A DNA stretch of 64,000 bases, taken from the NCBI RefSeq assembly GCF_900110105.1, contig NZ_FOCL01000001.1, forward strand, positions 620,001 through 684,000. The letters run 5' to 3'. A model generated the notes under the pieces. That model saw only the letters and a program-made list of their open reading frames with translations. It searched no databases and was not told the origin of the DNA. Positions 17,342 through 25,590 of this stretch are shown in pieces (positions within the stretch are counted from its first letter, which is position 1; every line of letters begins with the position of its first letter). The stretch is from Mucilaginibacter gossypiicola. GTDB lineage: Bacteria; Bacteroidota; Bacteroidia; Sphingobacteriales; Sphingobacteriaceae. The position numbers and the translations under genes were made by a program.

Positions 17342-17378
17342 AAAAAGTTGCACCGGTGCTACCAGGCACAGGCGCAAC
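17342..17378 (-). terminator. Terminator-like hairpin after hsp20
   Basis: On the reverse strand GTTGC...GTGC pairs with GCAC...GCAAC, with further G-C pairs between and one mismatch, and the stem is followed directly by TTTTTC. It stands 9 bases after the hsp20 stop and before hdeD. It probably ends most hsp20 transcripts and allows partial readthrough into the hdeD-ackA-xfp genes. Confidence 0.6.
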
Positions 17379-17387
17379 GTGGTTTGA

Positions 17388-17819
17388 TCAGTCAATATTA
17401 ATTTTCCTTTTCTCCGTTGTGTCCTGCTTTGTTTTGCGGATATCAATAGTCAGTAATCCGTGATTGTAGTTTGCTTTGATATGCTCGTTGTCCACATTGT
17501 CCGGCAAGCGAAAAGTGCGGGTAAACGAAGTATTAGAAAACTCCTTACGGGTATAATTTTTCTTTTCTTCGTTATGTTCCTCGCTGGTTTCCGCACTTAT
17601 AGTTAACAAGCCATTTTCGGTACTGATATTAAAATCATCTTTTTTAAAACCCGGAGCGGCAACTTCAAGCTCATAATTATCCTTTGTATCACGAATGTTT
17701 ACCGCGGGCAATAATTCCTGATTTAAAAAAGGGAGTGTAAAAAACCGGTCGTTGTTCCAAAAATCTTCCATCATCGAACGTAATGAAGGGGTGCTGTTTG
17801 ATTTTACTAATGTTGACAT
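17388..17819 (-). CDS. Small heat-shock protein, Hsp20/alpha-crystallin family
   Basis: This 143-residue protein begins MSTLVKSNSTPSLRSMMEDF at the ATG at 17819; a longer reading frame would run into the operator and promoter, so the internal ATG is chosen. The alpha-crystallin domain covers about 40-143 (PAVNIRDTKDNYELEVAAPG through YNHGLLTIDI). Such proteins hold unfolding proteins in a refoldable state. An operator centred 62 bp upstream of the start with a CAATTTTG box at 17845-17852 places it in the island regulon. It is divergent from the universal stress gene at 18042. Confidence 0.94.
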   Translation of the reverse strand: MSTLVKSNSTPSLRSMMEDFWNNDRFFTLPFLNQELLPAVNIRDTKDNYELEVAAPGFKKDDFNISTENGLLTISAETSEEHNEEKKNYTRKEFSNTSFTRTFRLPDNVDNEHIKANYNHGLLTIDIRKTKQDTTEKRKINID

Positions 17820-17874
17820 AGCGGTATGTATTAAGTTTATAATGCAAAATTGGAAACAAACCATTTAACGTAAC

Positions 17875-17888
17875 ATGACGGCCGTCAC
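17875..17888. promoter_or_regulatory. Island operator, hsp20 promoter
   Basis: ATGACGGCCGTCAC fits TGAY-N4-RTCA. Its centre (17881.5) is 33 bp from the centre of a CAATTTTG box (17845-17852, read on the reverse strand), matching a class II activator position near -41. Confidence 0.82.
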
Positions 17889-17959
17889 AATAAGGTATGA
17901 TATTCAACATCAAAGTGTTGCAGTGGCTGAATAATCGATGTCCAATATCAGTATTCCTG

Positions 17960-17973
17960 ATGATCACGATCAT
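17960..17973. promoter_or_regulatory. Island operator, promoter of usp at 18042
   Basis: ATGATCACGATCAT is a symmetric FNR-like site. Its centre is 33 bp upstream of the centre of AAAATTTG (17996-18003), giving a predicted start near 18007 and a leader of about 35 bases. Confidence 0.82.
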
Positions 17974-18041
17974 TTGCAGCATGACTTATTATGCAAAAAT
18001 TTGTATAAACAATTTCAATAACATTAAACCAATTTGTCATC

Positions 18042-18902
18042 ATGAAAACTATCCTTGCACTTACCGATTTTTCAGATAATTCAGTAAACGCGGCTAACTC
18101 AGCCGTGTTGCTTGCGGGTAAATTACATGCCAACATGCTGTTGTATCATAATTATGAAACGATAGCTATAGCCTCTACTTTTTCTGGCGGCCCTTACGTA
18201 GATGAAGAGTTTTTTTTAGCTACCACTGAAACAAAGAAAAAGCTTGACCACCAGCTAAACGCCCTTCAATACATTGCCGATGACATTGATAAAAGCTATC
18301 GTAAACCAACACTCAAAGGTTTAAGTGGTGATGGAAACCTGGAAGACAACCTAAAACAGGTAATTGACGAAAACCAAATCGAATTTATAACTATGGGCGC
18401 ACCATCAAGTACATCAATAGACCATTTGTTTTTTGGCAGTGAAACGAATAAAATAATAAGGCATGCTCAAAAACCCGTACTTGTTATACCTGCCAATGGT
18501 GCTTTAGCAGATATTAAAAATGTAGTATTCGCCACAACTTTTGATGAACCCGACATCCAGGCCCTACACTATTTAATAAACCTTGGCAAAACCTTTCATT
18601 TTAGCATCGAAGTGGTACACGTAAATCAACAGGTTAAGGACAAGCAGCAACAGATTGAAAAGGAAGCGGCATTCCAAAAACACATAGCCAAATTTGGGTA
18701 TGATAAAATCTCGTTCAGAAACCTTGGAGGTCATGATGTTGCAGACAGGCTGCACCGTCATTGTGCTGAGGTAAAACCCGATATTCTTGCTGTAGTTCAT
18801 CATCAGCATTCATTCTTCAGGCGCTATTTTGAGCACAGCACAACTAAAGATGCTCTCGAAGATTTAAAACTGCCATTATTTATTTTTCCTACAACCGTAT
18901 AA
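18042..18902 (+). CDS. Universal stress protein, tandem UspA domains
   Basis: This 286-residue protein starts MKTILALTDFSDNSVNAANS and has two UspA-like domains (about 1-147 and 152-286). The nucleotide loop at the end of domain 1 reads MGAPSSTSIDHLFFGSE: the first Gly and the late GS remain but the second Gly of G-x2-G-x9-G is lost, so ATP binding is doubtful. Such proteins help survival in growth arrest. The gene has its own island operator and is divergent from hsp20. Domain 2 is more diverged and ends LKLPLFIFPTTV. Confidence 0.9.
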   Translation: MKTILALTDFSDNSVNAANSAVLLAGKLHANMLLYHNYETIAIASTFSGGPYVDEEFFLATTETKKKLDHQLNALQYIADDIDKSYRKPTLKGLSGDGNLEDNLKQVIDENQIEFITMGAPSSTSIDHLFFGSETNKIIRHAQKPVLVIPANGALADIKNVVFATTFDEPDIQALHYLINLGKTFHFSIEVVHVNQQVKDKQQQIEKEAAFQKHIAKFGYDKISFRNLGGHDVADRLHRHCAEVKPDILAVVHHQHSFFRRYFEHSTTKDALEDLKLPLFIFPTTV

Positions 18903-18943
18903 TGCGTACCCGCATCATCAATGATCTGTTATTCAACTACAAA

Positions 18944-18990
18944 GGCTTACAACGTTAGAACACTTAACTGTTTTTCCAATGTTGTAAGCC
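18944..18990. terminator. Hairpin between convergent usp and LOG genes
   Basis: GGCTTACAACGTT (18944-18956) pairs with AATGTTGTAAGCC (18978-18990), 12 of 13 matching, around a 21-base loop. It lies 42 bases after the usp stop; no strong T run follows on the forward strand. It is probably a two-way terminator or transcript-stabilising stem. The remainder of 18903-19198 holds no gene. Confidence 0.55.
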
Positions 18991-19198
18991 ATTATTATAA
19001 CAGCTATCAGAAAAAAACAATTTTCAGCAATTGGCAACTTACTGTGTAGCGAGAGAGTTAATTAAAAAAATAGCACCAGGCTCAATTTGGCTTTCAATAT
19101 TGATAGTATTCTGTATTAATTCGAGATAACGCTTAACAATATTGCGGTTCAAGCCGGTAAATCCTCTCTGTTGAACCCGTTAAATATCAGCAGATAAT

Positions 19199-19930
19199 TT
19201 AAATGTGCTCGAGCAACCATTTCATTGGCTTTATGGGGTTAGCTGGTTTTAGACCGAAAGCTTTGATACTCTTCTCTGCTATCAGGCTAACTGCTTCTTG
19301 TATATCATCGGTAATCAGGTATAATTTTGTATCATTGGGCCCAATGGTTCCATTCGCCTCCATCAGGTTGATATGTTCCACAAGCTCCCTGTGATAAGCT
19401 TTGCCGAAAATAATAACGGGAAAGTTTTCTATTTTATGGGTTTGAATCAGGGTAAGTGCTTCAAAATACTCATCCATAGTGCCGTAACCGCCCGGCATGA
19501 CTACAAAGGCAAAAGAATATTTGACCAGCAATACTTTCCTGATAAAAAAATGCTTCATATAAACCCACTTATCGAGGTAACGATTGGGTTTCTGCTCCAC
19601 TGGTAGCTGAATATTACAGGCTACCGATTTGCCGCCAACATCCTTAGCACCACGATTGGCTGCTTCCATAAGTCCAGGCCCCCCTCCGGTCATTATAGTA
19701 AACCCAAGTTTGGCAAATTCGGCCGCGGCTTTTCGGGTAAGCTCATAATAAGGGTGATCTTCATTAAACCTCGCCGAACCGAAAATGGTAATACAAGGGC
19801 CGATAAAATGCAAAGCACGGAAGCCCTTTATAAACTCCCACATGGTTTCTAAAGTAAAACGCAACTCCTTGAACCGGGAATGGGGACCTTCCAGGAATGC
19901 GATCTCTGATTTGCTTACATCGTTAGCCAT
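19199..19930 (-). CDS. LOG-family protein (TIGR00730-type nucleotide phosphoribohydrolase)
   Basis: This 243-residue protein carries the LOG motifs: FGSARFNEDHPYY near the N-terminus, MTGGGPGLMEAANRGA and PGGYGTMDEYFEALTLIQTHK. Members once annotated as lysine decarboxylases release ribose 5-phosphate from nucleoside 5'-monophosphates (cytokinin-activating in some organisms). The bacterial stress role is uncertain; nucleotide salvage during arrest is possible. It is single-gene with its own island operator and a CAGATTTG box at 19947-19954, predicting a 13-base leader. Confidence 0.88.
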   Translation of the reverse strand: MANDVSKSEIAFLEGPHSRFKELRFTLETMWEFIKGFRALHFIGPCITIFGSARFNEDHPYYELTRKAAAEFAKLGFTIMTGGGPGLMEAANRGAKDVGGKSVACNIQLPVEQKPNRYLDKWVYMKHFFIRKVLLVKYSFAFVVMPGGYGTMDEYFEALTLIQTHKIENFPVIIFGKAYHRELVEHINLMEANGTIGPNDTKLYLITDDIQEAVSLIAEKSIKAFGLKPANPIKPMKWLLEHI

Positions 19931-19976
19931 AAGAAGTTATTTTAATCAAATCTGTTGATTATAACAGAATTTTGAA

Positions 19977-19990
19977 ATGATTTCAATCAA
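19977..19990. promoter_or_regulatory. Island operator, LOG gene promoter
   Basis: ATGATTTCAATCAA matches TGAY-N4-RTCA. Its centre lies 33.0 bp from the centre of CAGATTTG (19947-19954, reverse strand). An extra inverted pair AATCAA/TTGATT overlaps the promoter at 19944-19960. Confidence 0.78.
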
Positions 19991-20008
19991 TAACCTATTT
20001 GACAGATA

Positions 20009-21250
20009 TCATATCAGAGTGGTTTTTTGCACCGAAAACTGAGGTGACATAAAATCATTTAAAGCTTCAAGATAATGGCAGCCGGCTTGATTTGAGCTTT
20101 TCATTTTTGTGGCCGTTTCAGTCAAAATTTGCTGTATCCTTTGTTGCTCTTCAAAAACAATAGAGCTACCTGTACCATTAGCAAGCAATGATTGACTTAC
20201 ACAAATGGTGGTTAGTTTTCCTTTAATAGTATTTACCAATAAAAGGCTTTTACGAATTTCACACCACTCCATAAACTTGTCAATAAAGTATTCATTGATC
20301 TTTTGGGCGGCGCACACGTCCCCTTGTCTTTGTTGTAACGTTTTACTATTAATCAGCGATACCTTATCAATATTAACTAAATCAATATGAGGCAATTTTG
20401 CTGCTTCCGGGTCAACATTATAGGGCATGGACAAATCTATAACCAGTTTTTTACCCGGGCATTCAAGGTCCCCTTTTAAAACAATGGGATAAGGTGCCCC
20501 CGTAGCTACAATGACAATGTCAGAAGATCCTATCAGGCTATTCAGCTCGTCAACAGCTGCGTAATCAGCATTCATTTCAGCCGCAACCTCTCTTGCCTTA
20601 TCTACAGAACGGTTAACTATTGTAATCCTAATCTTCCCCAGGCATTCGGTTATGTTTTTACATGTAAGCCGTGCCATTTTTCCGGCGCCCACGAGCAATA
20701 TTTTACTATCAATATTAAAAAGGTTATGTTTTTTTATGAGTTGAACAGTTGCGAAAGACACGGACGTAGATCCCTTACTCAGGCCGGTTTGATTTTTAAC
20801 CTGCTTCGATGCCTGCAAAACGGTGTTGTAAAGCTTCTCTAAAAAACTATCGATAAAGGCACGTTCTTTGGCAAATTTAACAGCTTGTTTCAACTGCCCA
20901 ACAATTTCATAATCACCCAGTATCTGTGAGTCTAAACCTGCCGCAACATTAAATAAATGCCTAACTCCATTCACGTTCTCTTTCACATAACAATAAGCGG
21001 CAAATTCATTCTTTTTGCCAACGGTAACACTACATAATAAATCAATAAGCTTGTTTGCATTGTCTGTTAACCCATAAATCTCGGTACGGTTACATGTTGA
21101 CAGAACAAATACCGAAATGATACCATAGCCATTTGCCCTTTTTAATAAAACTTCATATTGCCCGCTGCTTATTGCAAATTTACCCCTGTTATCGGCATCT
21201 GTTTTTTTGTAACTTATCCCAATGACATAAAAATTACGGATAACCGCCAT
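20009..21250 (-). CDS. hemA: Glutamyl-tRNA reductase
   Basis: This 413-residue protein reads from the ATG at 21250; an upstream in-frame TTG would add six residues. The catalytic Cys53 sits in VLSTCNRTEIYG, followed by HLFNVAAGLDSQILGDYEIV, ASKQVKNQTGLSKGSTSVSF and the NADPH-domain block ILLVGAGKMARLT. It reduces glutamyl-tRNA to glutamate 1-semialdehyde, the first step of haem synthesis by the C5 route. It follows a universal stress gene by about 31 bases and probably shares the transcript starting at the 23579 operator. Since a core copy is expected elsewhere in the genome, this would be an island-borne second copy for haem supply under stress. Confidence 0.94.
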   Translation of the reverse strand: MAVIRNFYVIGISYKKTDADNRGKFAISSGQYEVLLKRANGYGIISVFVLSTCNRTEIYGLTDNANKLIDLLCSVTVGKKNEFAAYCYVKENVNGVRHLFNVAAGLDSQILGDYEIVGQLKQAVKFAKERAFIDSFLEKLYNTVLQASKQVKNQTGLSKGSTSVSFATVQLIKKHNLFNIDSKILLVGAGKMARLTCKNITECLGKIRITIVNRSVDKAREVAAEMNADYAAVDELNSLIGSSDIVIVATGAPYPIVLKGDLECPGKKLVIDLSMPYNVDPEAAKLPHIDLVNIDKVSLINSKTLQQRQGDVCAAQKINEYFIDKFMEWCEIRKSLLLVNTIKGKLTTICVSQSLLANGTGSSIVFEEQQRIQQILTETATKMKSSNQAGCHYLEALNDFMSPQFSVQKTTLI

Positions 21251-21281
21251 GCTGTTAATTGTTTTCAAAATATTCGCTCAG

Positions 21282-22160
21282 TTAAAAGTGTACAGCAGGC
21301 AGGCCTTCAGGCAGCATTAGCAGGGGTATTTCAATATGATGTGAAAGCTTTTGAGTGTAACTAAAACCTAAAAGCTGTCCAAGGGGGCTTAGCCTCCGGT
21401 GTACCATAACCAGCATATCAATTACACCGTGTTCACAAAGCCAGTCGAGTCCATGCATTACATCTATACTTTTTATGTGCTTGTAATAGATTTTGGGATA
21501 ATTGGCTTTACAGGTAACCTCTTTTAAAAATTCATCAACTTTTTGTTTATCATCACCTGTTTCAAATTTGTCGTCGGTAATATGGGTTATTAACAACTCG
21601 GCGTTGAAATAGTAAGCCAGGCTTGCTACCGAATGGATCAGTTCGATATCTCCCCTACTCAAATCAGTAGCAAACGCTATTTTAAATATCGGACGAAAAC
21701 GGGCCTCCGCCGGGATCAGCAGTACGGGGAATGTTGATTTATTAATGATCTCCTGGGTATTACTCCCTAAAAAGAACCTGCTTACAGCTCCCTCTCCCGA
21801 CATTCCCATTACAACCATTACACATTTTTGTTCTTCAAATGTGTTTCTTATCACATCGGTTACTTCACCGGTAGCGCTATGGGTGCCGATAAATTCGTGA
21901 CCAGAGGCTATTTTCTCAAAAGGGACTTCATGTCGTAAAGTTACCGACAAGTGCTTCAGTTCCTGGTCCGCTTCTTCCTTCAAAGAGGCATAATCCTCCA
22001 GTGGCCAGGGAACCTGCGCCGCCATGGGCGCCTCCGATGGCACTTTAATAGCATGGCACAAGGTTACCCCGGTCCTTATATTTTTTGCAAGGTTTAAAGC
22101 ATAGCTTGCCGCATTGTGAGCAGGAGCTGAAAAATCAGTTGGTACTAAGATCGTTTTCAT
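21282..22160 (-). CDS. Universal stress protein, tandem UspA domains, ATP motif intact
   Basis: This 292-residue protein has two UspA domains (about 1-150 and 155-285). Domain 1 keeps a complete G-x2-G-x9-GS nucleotide motif, GMSGEGAVSRFFLGSNT, unlike the other three universal stress proteins of the island. It lies 25 bases after the L,D-transpeptidase-like gene and just before hemA, so the three genes look like one operon controlled by the palindromic operator at 23576-23595. It ends HHIEIPLLMLPEGLPAVHF. Confidence 0.9.
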   Translation of the reverse strand: MKTILVPTDFSAPAHNAASYALNLAKNIRTGVTLCHAIKVPSEAPMAAQVPWPLEDYASLKEEADQELKHLSVTLRHEVPFEKIASGHEFIGTHSATGEVTDVIRNTFEEQKCVMVVMGMSGEGAVSRFFLGSNTQEIINKSTFPVLLIPAEARFRPIFKIAFATDLSRGDIELIHSVASLAYYFNAELLITHITDDKFETGDDKQKVDEFLKEVTCKANYPKIYYKHIKSIDVMHGLDWLCEHGVIDMLVMVHRRLSPLGQLLGFSYTQKLSHHIEIPLLMLPEGLPAVHF

Positions 22161-22185
22161 AACTTAACAATTATTAATAATATGA

Positions 22186-23529
22186 TCATTTAGTTTTATT
22201 GTTAGGCTTAATATCATAAAGCATGTTTTCAATCACGCTATCCAAATTGTAAACATCATTGTATTTAACAATCTGACCGTCTACAATAGCCGCTGTAATG
22301 TAGGTGATCCTGATTGGGATGGGCTTTTTTAACGGGAAAACCTTAACTTCCCGGTTCATCAGAGCGCGGTGAACCAATTTCATATCATTTTTATCACCGC
22401 CTGTTATCAGTAATTGCTTTGCAAGCTCCTCCCCCCGCTCAATCTTTATAGCTCCGTCACTTGCTGCCCTTCCCCCTTTGCCGAATAAACTTTTATCTGA
22501 TACTCCCTGTAGTTCAATACCTGCTTTATTGCCTGGCATAAAGTATATATATGCCCCTTTTTTTTCGTTAGGTGTAGCGGCTTTGAATGAAAAATTTCCG
22601 GAATTAAATTTATCCCGGCTCTTGTTTTTTATAACCCGAGGTCCTGCCGAAGTTGCAAAATCTGTAAGCATACTAACCATTAATGGAGTTGGCGCCGCAC
22701 GTTTTCCCACAATAACTTTGAAGTTAAATGTCGTATCCGGCCGTACCAGTTTTAATGAATAAGTAGGAATGTTGACCTGGATATAAATACTGTCATTGAT
22801 TTCGGCCCATCGCAGCCTTTCCATATTGACAGCTATTTTCCTCACGTCGGCTTCAGGTGTTTCATAGCAATCGCCTTCATAAACCCCTTTTATCATGTGT
22901 AACTGATGCTGAAAAGTCTTATAATCTTCATTAGTTGGCTGCACTTTTACTATCGCGTCCATAAAGGCAGGTTGGTTGAGCGCATTAGCTAAAATATCGC
23001 TGCCATTGAAACCATTTACAGTTTCCCTATCAATTTTTGCAGGTGAATAATATGGGTTTAATTTGCCGAAATGCAGGTTATTCATGAAGGTAAGCATGGC
23101 ATCTGTAAGCAGTATTTCAAACCGGGCTTTTTGGCTGTTGCTTATTTTTTCGGGCTGTTCAAGTATTTTATGAAGTAGTGGGTACAGTAAGTCTTTCGGG
23201 TGATAATCCTCGTGCCTTAAACCAAACTGTAATACACAATCAACCAGCAGCATGGCGGCCCAGGTTTTATTCTGGTCTTTTTGTTCTAATGTCCAAATAG
23301 GTGCAAAGTTACGCTTAAGATAAAAACGCTTTGTTGACGAAGGGAAATATAACCCGCTATTAACCGCCTTGTCATTCAGTTGCCTGATTATCTCCGCTTT
23401 TACCGAAGTATCGGTTCTTAAAATTGCTAAGCCCCTGGCCTTAACATTGGCAGCAGTAAAAATGCATGAGATAAAAAGAAAAATTACAATTCTTTTAATA
23501 ACCGCGTTATTCATCTCTCCTGTTTTCAT
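22186..23529 (-). CDS. Degenerate L,D-transpeptidase-like protein (YcbB type), active Cys lost
   Basis: This 447-residue protein begins MKTGEMNNAVIKRIVIFLFI with a signal peptide (the MNNAV Met at 23514 is an alternative; a longer frame would overlap the operator). The N-terminal part (about 40-230) is a YcbB-like scaffold region and the C-terminal half is a YkuD fold (NIPTYSLKLVRPDTTFNFKV). The canonical HGT and SHGCIR motifs read LQGVS (340-344) and SDGAIK (357-362): His is Gln, and the nucleophile Cys is Ala360. Catalysis of 3-3 crosslinks is therefore very unlikely; binding or scaffolding of peptidoglycan is possible. It leads an operon with usp and hemA. Confidence 0.82.
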   Translation of the reverse strand: MKTGEMNNAVIKRIVIFLFISCIFTAANVKARGLAILRTDTSVKAEIIRQLNDKAVNSGLYFPSSTKRFYLKRNFAPIWTLEQKDQNKTWAAMLLVDCVLQFGLRHEDYHPKDLLYPLLHKILEQPEKISNSQKARFEILLTDAMLTFMNNLHFGKLNPYYSPAKIDRETVNGFNGSDILANALNQPAFMDAIVKVQPTNEDYKTFQHQLHMIKGVYEGDCYETPEADVRKIAVNMERLRWAEINDSIYIQVNIPTYSLKLVRPDTTFNFKVIVGKRAAPTPLMVSMLTDFATSAGPRVIKNKSRDKFNSGNFSFKAATPNEKKGAYIYFMPGNKAGIELQGVSDKSLFGKGGRAASDGAIKIERGEELAKQLLITGGDKNDMKLVHRALMNREVKVFPLKKPIPIRITYITAAIVDGQIVKYNDVYNLDSVIENMLYDIKPNNKTK

Positions 23530-23575
23530 AACATCTTTTTTAATAATGTAAAGTTGCAACGCACCAATTGTTAAA

Positions 23576-23595
23576 TTAGTGACGGCCGTCACTAA
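23576..23595. promoter_or_regulatory. Island operator (20-bp perfect palindrome), ldt-usp-hemA operon
   Basis: TTAGTGACGGCCGTCACTAA is a perfect palindrome containing the core GTGACGGCCGTCAC (23579-23592). Its centre is 33 bp from CAACTTTA (23549-23556, reverse strand). The predicted transcript start near 23545 excludes any upstream start codon for the downstream gene. Confidence 0.88.
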
Positions 23596-23640
23596 TCCGA
23601 TTGATCCTTAACACCCGAATAAACCATAACCACCTGAAAT

Positions 23641-24465
23641 TCAATAAGGAAAGACAATAACCGGAATAGTTATCTGAACAGGCACAGAACTACCGTTGCT
23701 TTCTGCAGCCAATTCTTCGCAATGAAAACGATGATGAACAACGGCCAGCAGATCGGCATTCATAGTGTGTGTCATAACGTCAACTGCCCGGGTAACATCC
23801 CGTTCCCTCGTATTATTAAAATGCAATTGTTCGTAATTAACCCTTGTACTTATTTCGTCATTGAATAGGCTGAGCGCATAGTTTTGTTCAATATGGGGCA
23901 ATCCTTTTGCCGACAGGTGTGTGAGCAACAAATTGGCTTTATATGGCCGGGCCAGCGCGGCAAGGTAATGCAGCACACTTAACCGGCAATACCTTAAGTC
24001 AGCGATATAAATAACTTGTTTAAAACCCTGCCTGTCATATTTTTCAGGGATTAGCATCAACGGGCATGTGATCCTATTTAAAACCGACTGAATTTTTATT
24101 TCCGTGTCAAAAGGTCCAGGTTTCGTCGCCCCTTTTATTACCAGCCAGATATTATTTTTATTGATGTAAGAGATTAATTGCGCTTCAGTATCAAGCAACG
24201 CGTCAAATTCATCAATTGGGGGCACAAAAGCACCTGTTGCTACCAATTTGAGTTGAGCCGAAAGATCTTGCGTTGGTTCAGTAATGTCATATTCGGGTAT
24301 GTTTTGGCCAGCCAATTGAAGTTCCCTGGATACGGCAGGTCGTTTTAACGGATAAACATGTGCCAACACCAAACTTGCTTCTGCCTGCTGAGCCATGCTA
24401 AGGGCAAAATGTGCCGCATGTTTTGCTGATGCGGAACCATCGTCAATTACAAGGATCGTTTTCAT
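23641..24465 (-). CDS. Universal stress protein, diverged tandem UspA domains
   Basis: This 274-residue protein starts MKTILVIDDGSASAKHAAHF and has two UspA-like domains (about 1-140 and 145-274). The nucleotide loop is lost: the region reads LVIKGATKPGPFDTEIKIQS, without the G-x2-G-x9-G pattern. It is probably a structural or partner-binding member, perhaps in hetero-oligomers with the other island copies. It is divergent from the gene at 24618, each with a private operator in the 150-bp spacer. Confidence 0.85.
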   Translation of the reverse strand: MKTILVIDDGSASAKHAAHFALSMAQQAEASLVLAHVYPLKRPAVSRELQLAGQNIPEYDITEPTQDLSAQLKLVATGAFVPPIDEFDALLDTEAQLISYINKNNIWLVIKGATKPGPFDTEIKIQSVLNRITCPLMLIPEKYDRQGFKQVIYIADLRYCRLSVLHYLAALARPYKANLLLTHLSAKGLPHIEQNYALSLFNDEISTRVNYEQLHFNNTRERDVTRAVDVMTHTMNADLLAVVHHRFHCEELAAESNGSSVPVQITIPVIVFPY

Positions 24466-24532
24466 AATAATGCTTTTTAGGTGAATAACCGGGTAACATC
24501 TGCAAAATAAGCTATCTGTAAAACCTCATTCA

Positions 24533-24546
24533 CTGATGACTATCAA
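24533..24546. promoter_or_regulatory. Island operator, promoter of usp at 23641-24465
   Basis: CTGATGACTATCAA matches TGAY-N4-RTCA. Its centre is 33 bp from TTATTTTG (24503-24510, reverse strand), with a predicted 34-base leader. Confidence 0.74.
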
Positions 24547-24554
24547 CTATTTAT

Positions 24555-24568
24555 ATGATTTTCATCAT
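24555..24568. promoter_or_regulatory. Island operator, promoter of usp at 24618
   Basis: ATGATTTTCATCAT is a symmetric site whose centre lies 33 bp from CATTTTTA (24591-24598). It is 22 bp from the operator of the divergent gene, so both may be bound together. Confidence 0.76.
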
Positions 24569-24617
24569 GCTTTTCCTGCCGCGGGTATCGCATTTTTACC
24601 TTAAAAATTACCGGATC

Positions 24618-25493
24618 ATGAAAACCGTTATTGCACTCACCGATTTCTCCCCTAATGCGACACACGCCGCACATTTTGCATTAAAACTTGCAATGAGCCT
24701 AAAAGCCAATTTACTATTGTGCAATGCTTATCTGTTGCCTTCAGAAATTCCAAGTCCTTACACTGTTGGCTGGCCGGTTGAAGAATATGATATGCTGAGC
24801 GAAGAAAGCACCAACATGCTAAACCTTTTGAAGAGCCAATTGGAAACCTGGCGGGGTACTCTTCGTAAAGAAAATGGGTTTAGCCCTCAAATATCTGTTA
24901 ATAGTTCTTTTGGCAATTTGTGCAGCGTAATAAAATTCCTTTCATCCACCAATAACGTTGCTATGATTGTGGCCGGCACACATGATAAAGACCGATTAAA
25001 TACCTTTTTGCAAGGCAACAACATGAAAAGCATGGTGAATAATCTGGACCTTCCCCTGTTGCTTGTTCCTCCCGCCGCCAGGTTCAACGATATCAGGCGG
25101 ATAGCGTTCGCCACCGATCTGACATCAACTAAAGATGACATTGAGGCTATTGAATCATTAACCAAACTGACAGAAGCGCTTAATGCCGAAATACTATTAA
25201 CAACAGTTGACGAGCACGATAATTACTTCGCTCTCAATGAACGATTTATGCAGGAAATATTGAACACCATGGCATTAAAAAACAAAAACGATTTATTGAG
25301 CACCAAAATTCTGAGATCTAAAGAAATTGAAAATGAGCTTGCAACACTTTGCGTAGAAGAGCATGTGGATATGCTGGCTATGGTGCATCATCATTTGGGT
25401 TTTATAAAACGTTTATTTAAGGGCAGCCACACGCTTGAAATGACTAAAAATGTAAATGTGCCTATATTAATATTCAATGCCCGGGTAAATTAA
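24618..25493 (+). CDS. Universal stress protein, tandem UspA domains
   Basis: This 291-residue protein reads from the ATG at 24618 (MKTVIALTDFSPNATHAAHF); earlier in-frame starts overlap the operator and promoter box. It has two UspA domains (about 1-150 and 155-291). The nucleotide loop reads VAGTHDKDRLNTFLQGNN, with only one Gly kept, so ATP binding is doubtful. It ends MTKNVNVPILIFNARVN. It is convergent with the Mg-type ATPase gene. Confidence 0.88.
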   Translation: MKTVIALTDFSPNATHAAHFALKLAMSLKANLLLCNAYLLPSEIPSPYTVGWPVEEYDMLSEESTNMLNLLKSQLETWRGTLRKENGFSPQISVNSSFGNLCSVIKFLSSTNNVAMIVAGTHDKDRLNTFLQGNNMKSMVNNLDLPLLLVPPAARFNDIRRIAFATDLTSTKDDIEAIESLTKLTEALNAEILLTTVDEHDNYFALNERFMQEILNTMALKNKNDLLSTKILRSKEIENELATLCVEEHVDMLAMVHHHLGFIKRLFKGSHTLEMTKNVNVPILIFNARVN

Positions 25494-25512
25494 CTATATC
25501 ATCGGGTAAGCT

Positions 25513-25536
25513 GGCAGCATACTTTCAAACGCTGCC
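25513..25536. terminator. Weak hairpin between convergent usp and ATPase genes
   Basis: GGCAGC (25513-25518) pairs with GCTGCC (25531-25536) around a 12-base loop. No T run follows. It is the only stem seen in the 97-bp convergent spacer. Confidence 0.35.
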
Positions 25537-25590
25537 CGCGAAATAATCTAGTTGTTCCTGCTTAAAACTTCGGGGCATGCAAATAAATAG

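Noticed and set aside
17820..17864. N-terminal extension of Hsp20 to 17864
   Set aside because: It would overlap the -7 box and the predicted transcript start; the internal ATG at 17819 gives the family's usual N-terminus.
23530..23592. Longer start for the transpeptidase-like protein at 23592
   Set aside because: It lies within the palindromic operator; the signal peptide begins at the later Met.
24555..24617. Longer start for the usp at 24618
   Set aside because: It starts inside the operator; MKTVIALTDF is the family's beginning.
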